DNA from: Athripsodes cinereus
Lineage: Eukaryota > Arthropoda > Insecta > Trichoptera > Leptoceridae
Assembly (NCBI GenBank): GCA_947579605.1
Contig: OX388327.1
Span: 7,365,122-7,429,121, forward strand
Reading direction: 5' to 3'
DNA: 64,000 nt
Under the pieces are notes generated by a model, which was not told the origin of the DNA, did no database searches, and saw only the letters and a list, made by a program, of their open reading frames with translations. Every line of letters starts with the position of its first letter. Position 1 is the first letter of the stretch. Both the position numbers and the translations under genes were made by a program. Shown piece by piece: positions 53,756 through 61,102 of this stretch.

Positions 53756-55882
53756 ATTTTGAATACCTACTTTGGGATTTTTATTTTATTTATTTTACGA
53801 CCTTTACGATCGTCGACTACTTGGAGAACAACTCAACAATAGTATCGATTTCACTGCATGCATCTAAATATTGTACAGCGTACTGTAATATTATAAGAAC
53901 ATAATAATCTTGTCCATCTCGTGACGTGTTTATGAAAATATGACGCGCAGTGTACATATTATGTACGTACTACTACAGGTTAACATACTATACTTGAAGG
54001 GTAGGCAAGGATACACGAATTATGATTCTAAGAAAAGTTATGATGGTTTGGGAAGACCCTGTGTTACAACAACCAATGTCGTGAATATTATTTTCTCTAT
54101 TGCATTTTTACAACTTTAATATTCCGATTAAGTGACAAATGTCTTTAACTACCTTCCTTCCTTTTTTTTTTTTTTTCTCGAAGGGAACAAACAGTCAACA
54201 CAACAAGTATTACAACAATTAAAATTAAATGAAATATGGACCACTTTATTATATTTATGTTACAGAGAAGATAATGTTCTACATTTTCTCCTATTAGTCA
54301 TGTAATTTGATTCAGTTTATTTAAATATCAACCTAGGAAGGTCCCTTCTATAAAAATATAAAATAATATTACAAAATAATAAATTATTCCTCTAAATGTA
54401 CATAAATTTTATAGTTTTTTTAACTTTGTTAAGGAATGAAATATTCTTTAAAAATATTATTTTTTTATGAAATATTGTACTTTTTTTATTTTTGCTTTAA
54501 ATGAATATTTGCAAAGGATGGTTTCATACCTCCTTTTAAAGCTTATATTAATTATTATCGATTTAGTTTATCACGCATTAGCACTAATCGAATGTCAGTA
54601 TTACATTTGTCAAATGAACTTGCAAATAATAATGTTCTCCGTATTATTGTCACCCGATGGGTAGGATATAAAGTTTTGTATAATTCCTAATTTGTTTTAG
54701 CAACGAACATGTAGATCTATGTATAAAAAAATGCCTATTTATAATTTTATAATTATGTATGTATATTTGTATGAGTGCGCAGGTGTTTATGTTATAGTTT
54801 TTTTTTTATTTGATATTTTTGTAAATGGCGTTAGCAGTATATACGGCCGAAAGCAGGTCCAAAAAAATCATCGCAAGAAAAATACGAAAATTTAAGTCTT
54901 GAAATATCTAAGAAAGTGCTAATTTTTATATATAACACACTCTCAACAATCTGTTTCTTCAACAAAATTATTTATTATTAAAAAAAAAATACATTTGTCC
55001 CTACGCCACCAAGCAATTGGATATCCGTGACACTTATAATTATTATGTTAAGATTCATATACATATAAATACAATATGTATTATTGTTTATTGTTTTTAT
55101 TTTATTTATTTATTTATCTATATTGTACAATATTATTGAGTCTCCTGGAATTAATTTATTATTTGTTTTAATCGAACAATAAAATTCAATAATAATATAA
55201 TAATAATAATTTAGACACAATCCTTGACACTTTCCAAATGAATTACTATGTTCAGGGATACAAAACCATCGGTGCGTGAGCATGCAAGCGATTGACATAG
55301 TCGTTACATATTTAAAATGGCGCATGTGAATATAACACTGTTTTGACATTTCCAAAATAAACACTTATTGTGACATTGAAATTATTTTTTTACCTGACTC
55401 TTTGTATGAAATATTAAAATTTTATAATTTAAGAATAATATCACACGGAAATAAAAAGTTCAAACAACACATTAAATATTTTTATTTTGGATATTTTTTA
55501 AGAGAAAACACTATTGAAAGTACTTACGCGGTGTCAACTTGTTTGATTTCCAATAACAATATTTTTTTAGAGAACCTAAACTACAGTACGTGTTAGTTAA
55601 AAGATATCAAAGTCAAGTAATGAACTCGCCCTCTGTGTTTTAAAATGTGAAGCTTACAATTGTATGAAATTTTGCAATGATTGATGTAAAACGCAATATA
55701 CGGCAAAGAATAAAATTGATAAAAATAAATATCAATAAATGGATGTGGATTGAATTGAAATCGTTTCACGAAATAATGGGATGTAGTCGTGCTTAAAAAT
55801 TACTTGCAATGTAGTTAGTTGAACGTTTCTATTTCACAATACACCATTCCCATGACAACGACATTGGAGTCTCAAGAATATT
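53756..55882. other. Long AT-rich stretch
   Basis: No gene recognised. 55090-55130 (TTTATTTTATTTATTTATTT) is a LINE-type tail. 55615-55640 (AATGAACTCGCCCTCTGTG) is an L3 scrap. A 65-aa hydrophobic frame at 54467-54664 and a 64-aa frame at 55402-55596 are unrecognised. Confidence 0.45.
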
Positions 55883-56057
55883 GTGAAAGAGGTTATTCAA
55901 TCGACTCAAAGGCGCTTTGAGTGGAGGAAGCTGGTTTCTGTATCATCATTAAATGTAGTTTAAAAAAAAAGTGAAAGAGGCTATTCAATTGACTTAAAAT
56001 CATTTTGAGTGGAGGAAGCTAGTTTCTGTACCATCATTAAATGAAGTTAGTTTTGAA
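55883..56057 (+). repeat. Diverged 88-bp tandem duplication
   Basis: Unit 1 (55883-55970) and unit 2 (55971-56057) both read GTGAAAGAGGxTATTCAATx, TTTGAGTGGAGGAAGCTxGT and TTCTGTAxCATCATTAAATG. They differ at roughly one position in seven. Lies about 130 bp outside the Harbinger element. Confidence 0.85.
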
Positions 56058-56184
56058 AAAAAATCTTTCATAAAAACAAGTCGGTATACCAATGGTTGTC
56101 GACGAATGAGTAGAATCCATGTGCAAAATAGGGTGTCGCAAAGTTATGAATAATTGCGGGACAAAAAGCTACACAAAGATCTTA

Positions 56185-56203
56185 TGCCGGCTGTACACTC
56201 TCG
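56185..56203 (+). repeat. Harbinger left terminal inverted repeat
   Basis: TGCCGGCTGTACACTCTCG. The 12-mer TGTACACTCTCG recurs inverted at 56231-56242 and direct at 56366-56377, so the first 60 bp form a hairpin and the end carries likely multiple transposase-binding sites. Confidence 0.9.
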
Positions 56204-56478
56204 CCGAGACACCCCGAGACATGCCGAGTGCGAGAGTGTACATGGTAGCTCTCGGCTCGCCTCGGGGTGTCTCGGACATACTCGTCCGCTCTCGCTCCCG
56301 TGTCGGTTTTTGTGCCCGAGTCAAAGGGTCTCGGCATGTCTCGCGAGGAACGGCGAGAGCATTGATGTACACTCTCGCGTGCTTCAGTGCACGAACAGCA
56401 AGCGACCGTGCTGCACGTGTCAACTTTTCTAATTTGCGGTACGTGTATAAACGTAGTTATCTGCAAATTTACCTTGGT

Positions 56479-58593
56479 ATGACGAACAGCAACGAATTAA
56501 ATATGTGGAACAATGAAAGTGAGTTAAACTTCATAGAGATATTCCAAACGGAACCCGTATTGTGGGAACCGAATCACAAGTTTCATAAAGACAGAAAACG
56601 TTTACATGACGCTTGGGTTAGGATATCGGATCAAACTGGATTCTCTGTGGACGATCTCAAGAAAAAGAAGGACTCTTTAATGGCGACGTACAGAGGACAC
56701 CTACGAAAAATTAAAAATTCTTTGCAATCTGGTGCAGGATGTGAAGAAGTACACAAACCAATTTGGTTTGCCTTCGACTTAATGAACTCGTTCTTGGGTA
56801 ATCTATACAAATGCAAGAATACAATAAATACAGAAAATCAGGTAAATATCTTTATTTTGTATACATATACATTTTTTATTATTATATAGAACGAAGTGTA
56901 CAGTAGTAATTTTAATTCGTATTTTTAAAAAAATACGATGTAAATTCTTCTCGAATTTGTCTGGCATCAAGTGGCGATCTCCGCGCTACATTTGGCAAAG
57001 GTGTTATTGCACAAGTTTCTTGAAATTCATTCATATCTCCTCGCCAAGCACCACGTTGAATCAATTCCCCATTATTATCATAAATATCCATAGTTCCTGG
57101 TGGCGTGTATATGCTCCTTGATGTTTCACTTTTACGTAGAAAATTGTGCAATAATATGCAAGTCATGGTTAAGGCAGAAGTTTTTTCTGGATCTAATAGT
57201 ATAGGCTTTCTAAAAATTCTGAATTTTGATGCCAGTATACCAAAAGTGTTCTCTACAATTACTCGAGAAGATGAAAGTCTGTTATTAAATATACGTTTTG
57301 ATGTTCCTATGGTGTGTTCACCTGGATATGGTTTCATTACATGCGTGCTAAGAGCAAATGCCCCATCTCCTAAGAAAACATAAGACGTTGGTTTTGTTGA
57401 ACCTGGCAAAGGGGTCGACGGAGGTAAATTAAGATCATTAGAGCAAATTTTCTGCCATAACAAACTATTACGGAACACACCACCGTCACTGATCCTCCCT
57501 TGACTTCCTATATCAGCAAACAAGAATTTATAGTCATGGTCGACAAGAGCTAAAAGGACTATGCTAAAACATTTTTTATAATTAAAATATTCTGATCCAC
57601 TGAATACTGGGCTTTGCATTACAATGTGCTTTCCATCAATAGCACCTACACAGCGTGGAAAGTTGTCTTTAAAACCATTTTCCACATGCAGCCATGCTTC
57701 TGGAGTTGACGGCAACTGGAACAAAAGAAACACATTTTAATAACTTTTCATGTTTTTTTACAGAGTCAACTTTTTTCTCAAAGTGGACGTGAAGACAGTA
57801 ATGATAATACCGATATTAATGAACGTGAAGATAATAATGCTACAAATGAAGGTGAGATAGTTCGCATTATTTAGATTTTTACTATTTAATTAAAATTTCG
57901 TGATGTTCAACAATCAACAACTGCATATGTAATGAATAAACTCCGTGTTCTTATAAATATTTTTTTTATTTTTCAGCTGGATCGACACTTGAAACAGAAC
58001 CGCTTGATCCTCCAACGACACAACGAAGGCGAAAACATCCACCAGAATTACTTGAAGCAGGCAAACACATGAAAGACGCAATCTCTACTTTAAATAAAGT
58101 CATAAATAAAAAGGAAACACAGGAAGACGATTGCGATAGATATGGAAAAATATTAGCGAATAAACTTCGAAAACTCAGTGATGATGAGCGATTGCAAATG
58201 ATGTATGAAATCGATGGGTTGTTCATAAAAAAAATGCGAAACTGGTCTGGCGCCTATGACTATGCTCCACTGTATAGAAATAACGTCATTCCACCATGTA
58301 GTCCATCGCCCAAAAATACATTTATTTCCCCAAGCCCTTCATCTACCTATTGGTCGAATTCGTCATGCTCATCATACTCAGATGTTCCGCCTCGTCAATA
58401 TTCAGCATCTTCACCTATGATGACTAGAGCATTAGACAACATGCCAGTCCTTCACATACCAGAAACATCTCACGTGATAAATGAATCACCCCATTCTTCG
58501 TCTCGCCAAATAACAGTTTTGTCGGATGAATTAGTTTATTCTCCTAAGACTGATATTGTAAACACTGCTTTTAATCATGCGATGAGAAAGTAG
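56479..58593 (+). CDS. Harbinger MADF/BESS DNA-binding protein (three exons)
   Basis: Reconstructed exons: 56479-56841, 57764-57851, 57977-58593; 1,068 nt, 355 aa plus stop. Donors are CAG/GTAAAT and GAAG/GTGAGA; acceptors are TTACAG and TTTCAG; junction phases 0 and 1 keep the frame. Residues about 13-105 form a MADF (Myb/SANT-like) domain: ELNFIEIFQTEPVLWEPN, RKRLHDAWVRIS, LKKKKDSLMATYRGHLRKI, KPIWFAFDLMNSFL. An acidic linker follows (residues about 122-150, in exon 2), then RRRK at about 165. A BESS-like segment spans about 201-240 (YGKILANKLRKLSDDERLQM). The C-terminus is Ser/Pro-rich. In PIF/Harbinger elements the partner protein binds DNA and helps the transposase enter the nucleus. The chosen ATG is the first one after the terminal repeat that precedes the MADF domain; 120 codons open upstream cross the repeat and are not likely translated. 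AATAAA lies at 58967. Confidence 0.85.
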
Positions 58594-59754
58594 TTAAAAG
58601 TTATAAAGAAAGTAAGAACCTAACTGTGAGATCTTCGTACGTAAATTAAAATTTTTGACTACCTACTTAATAGTTACTTTTTTGTCCACTTGTTTTTAAT
58701 TAATAGTAGCTCTTTTACCCACTTGTTTTTAATCGATAGTTACTCTTTTATTCACTTTTTCTTAATTAATAGTTACTCTTTAATTCCCTTATTTTAATTG
58801 AATGTAGCATTTTGCTCTTTTCTTTTATTCCGTTATTTTTAATTAATTGTTACCATTGTACGATACTTTTTTGTTGACATATTTTATATTAGAAACTGCC
58901 ATTGTACGTTACGTGTAATTTTAGTATTAATGCATTTGTATTGGCCCAATGTGGCCGTGAATATTAAATAAATAAAAAGTTGATTCTGGAATCTGAAACT
59001 TTCCAGCCAATAAGAGCCAAAAATTAAGTTGATACCGGAATTAAAATTTAATTTACATACGAAAATCTCACGATAATAGAATAAAACGTTTTTTAAATTG
59101 AAAATAAAAATATTTGAAAATAAAGTATTTTTTTACTACTCACCTTAATTTCATCCTTTAATACGTTATTTAGTGCCATGCACACCTCTGGTATTATTCG
59201 TGATATCAACGAACTGGATATCTTGAAAAGAAAATGAAGACTCTCGAAGCTATCTCCAGAAGCCAAGAATCGCAATGTAATCGCTAGCCGTGTTCTTGCC
59301 GGAATAGATTCTCGAAGTCGAGTGTTTTTTTTCGATATGATAGGTTCCACTTTTTGCAACAAATACTCAAAGTCAGCTAGGGACATTCGAGTAAATTTTT
59401 TGAACTGCCCAGAAGGTTCTACTAACAATTCTGATAACTGCTTCTCCATCAGTTGCCTGTAAAAGTAATTTAAAATCACATAATAATTCAGCTTTACTGT
59501 TTTAAAACTCTCATTTTATTGCAGAATTGATAAATATAGGCCCCTTTTTGGAAATTTACGCCTATTTTTAAATGTCTTCAAGAAATATATGTACTGACTT
59601 ACCGGGTCCTATTTCGATGTATAGCAACCATCCACCATCTCCTCTTACGCCACTTCGTTTTAATTCTTTTTGTATGGTACGCGTGTGCATACATAAAATA
59701 ATTGATTGCGCATAGCGCGACAGCGGAAGCAACTTGTACTGCGTCTACGTCCAT
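56912..59754 (-). CDS. Harbinger DDE transposase (three exons)
   Basis: Reconstructed exons on the minus strand: 59754-59603, 59456-59144, 57715-56912; 1,269 nt, 422 aa plus stop. Donors are CCCG/GTAAGT and AAG/GTGAGT; acceptors are TTTACAG and TTCCAG; phases 2 and 0 keep the frame. Exon 1 gives the typical basic RKRRWWMVAIHRNR segment. Exon 2 carries a helix-turn-helix (TRLAITLRFLASGDSFESL, ISSSLISRIIPEV). Exon 3 is the DDE_Tnp_4 (HARBI1-like) nuclease. Catalytic candidates are D182 (VGAIDGKH), D272 (FLGDGAFAL) and E310 (VIVENTFGIL), with the conserved D232 (GRISDGGVF). It would cut and rejoin the element ends at TWA sites. Poly-A signals (AATAAA) lie at about 56880 and 56856 on this strand, ending just at the partner gene's first exon. 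Confidence 0.9.
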
Positions 59755-59864
59755 CGCCCTTGCCGTCACGACTACAACTGAAGTGACGCGAGTGTACAGG
59801 GCCACCACTCGAGCTCTCGCTCCTCGCCCGAGAGTCTCGGCGAGACATGACGAGAGGTCTCGGC

Positions 59865-59883
59865 CGAGAGTGTACAACCGCCA
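59865..59883 (-). repeat. Harbinger right terminal inverted repeat
   Basis: Reverse complement of TGGCGGTTGTACACTCTCG. Inside it lie several CGAGA/TCTCG words (59800-59865) and a partial GCGAGTGTACA at 59788, mirroring the left end. Confidence 0.9.
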
Positions 59884-59886
59884 TTA

Positions 59887-61102
59887 CAGTGGCGGACACC
59901 TTATATAACTCATCACGGTGACCACACAATCACGATATGAAAAATAAAAACAGGATAAACGAGTGACGTAATCAGTTTGCTCTGCTTATGGTGTTTGGGC
60001 CAATTCTAAATTGTGGTTGATTTCGGGTTGTTCCTATGTGGAGGTGGGGGGGTTTGTGTGAAATGTTTCATTTATCAAAAAATGTCACAATTCTTCCCAT
60101 CCTTGCAACAATCATAATATATTGAGTTCCTATCATTCTTTCCTTCTCACCAGTATTCATTGTGAATCCATACCTACCGCATCGCACAAAACTTAAACCG
60201 CATCAATATAATTTCACCGCTTATTAAAATATAAAATTACAAACCCGCATAAATCAATATTAAATTTACCGCACATTGAGATTATTATTAAGTTATATAT
60301 TCAAAGAAGTGTTTTTGTGTGAGAGGCAAGGCGATTCCAGGTTCCAGAATCCTCATCCAAAAGGGTAAGTGGAACATTCTTGCTTTTCTTCTCATCTTCA
60401 CCTTTGAACAACGCACCCGCATCACCATAATTTTGGTCCTAACTCGAGCCTGATATTGAACCAGTTTAAATAACATAAAATTCGCTCAAACTTAATATAA
60501 AATTCAAAATAAAAAAGATTAATTTGAAATATCGAGTACCTAATATTGTTGCATATTGTATGCTCTGTAAGTATTTTTAAATAATACTTTTCGTACCAAA
60601 TATTTCTCTTTATAAGTACATATTATTATAGAATATTTCTCTTTGTAAGTACATATTATTGTAATATAATTACTTTCTTCGCAAAATAGGCAGTTAATAG
60701 TTTAATTTGTGTTTCTTAAACATAATATATTGTTTTTTTATTCAACTGTATTACAACAATATAAAATAATTATTATTGCGATAATATCATTGATACCTAA
60801 TGGGTGGGTTCATTTTTAAAATAATATATCTGAATTAATTTGAATAGTATAATAGATAGATTTACAAATAGATATTTATATTTAATTGTGAGTATATTTG
60901 ATTTGTCACGTATTTGAAGAATAAAAGATATATTTTTTGATTGTATTGTTAACCTGTAGATACTTATATCGTACAAGCAATTTTTTTCAATACCTACTCA
61001 CATATTAAATAACTTCAAATTGCTTACCTAATTTATTACAAATAGGTACATATCTTATTCATTTATATTATATTGTTACTGTTTGATTGAACTCATTTAA
61101 AT
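59887..61102. other. Region upstream of the BEL/Pao frame; LTR not resolved
   Basis: A short GC-richer piece (59960-60060) then AT-rich sequence. TGTTGCATATTGTATGCTCT at 60547 would suit the start of a BEL-type LTR, and 60600-60665 is a 33-bp tandem duplication (ATATTTCTCTTTxTAAGTAC). A TGGGTGGGTTC at about 60800 could be a primer-binding-site candidate. Without the 3' LTR, which lies beyond the window, none of these can be confirmed. Confidence 0.35.
60600..60665 (+). repeat. 33-bp tandem duplication
   Basis: Two head-to-tail units (60600-60632, 60633-60665) containing ATATTTCTCTTT, TAAGTACATATTATT differ at about two positions. Possibly within the 5' LTR or leader of the BEL element. Confidence 0.75.

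Larger units (their letters stand above)
56185..59883. mobile_element. Intact PIF/Harbinger DNA transposon
   Basis: A 3,699-bp element bounded by TTA on both sides (56182-56184 and 59884-59886), the target duplication expected for PIF/Harbinger. The terminal repeats TGCCGGCTGTACACTCTCG and TGGCGGTTGTACACTCTCG match at 17 of 19 positions. It holds two complete spliced genes in opposite, interlocked orientation: a MADF/BESS protein (+) and a DDE transposase (-). No frameshift or premature stop is seen in either, and all splice junctions fit GT-AG. The element is therefore potentially active or recently active. Both ends are GC-rich, unlike the AT-rich host DNA. Confidence 0.93.

Noticed and set aside
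56154..56466. Several 84-94 codon frames at the Harbinger left end
   Set aside because: They arise from GC-rich inverted repeats lacking stops; no conserved domain.
56119..56478. N-terminal extension of the MADF frame (about 120 codons)
   Set aside because: The extension runs through the target duplication, the terminal repeat and subterminal repeats; coding would have to begin outside the transposon.
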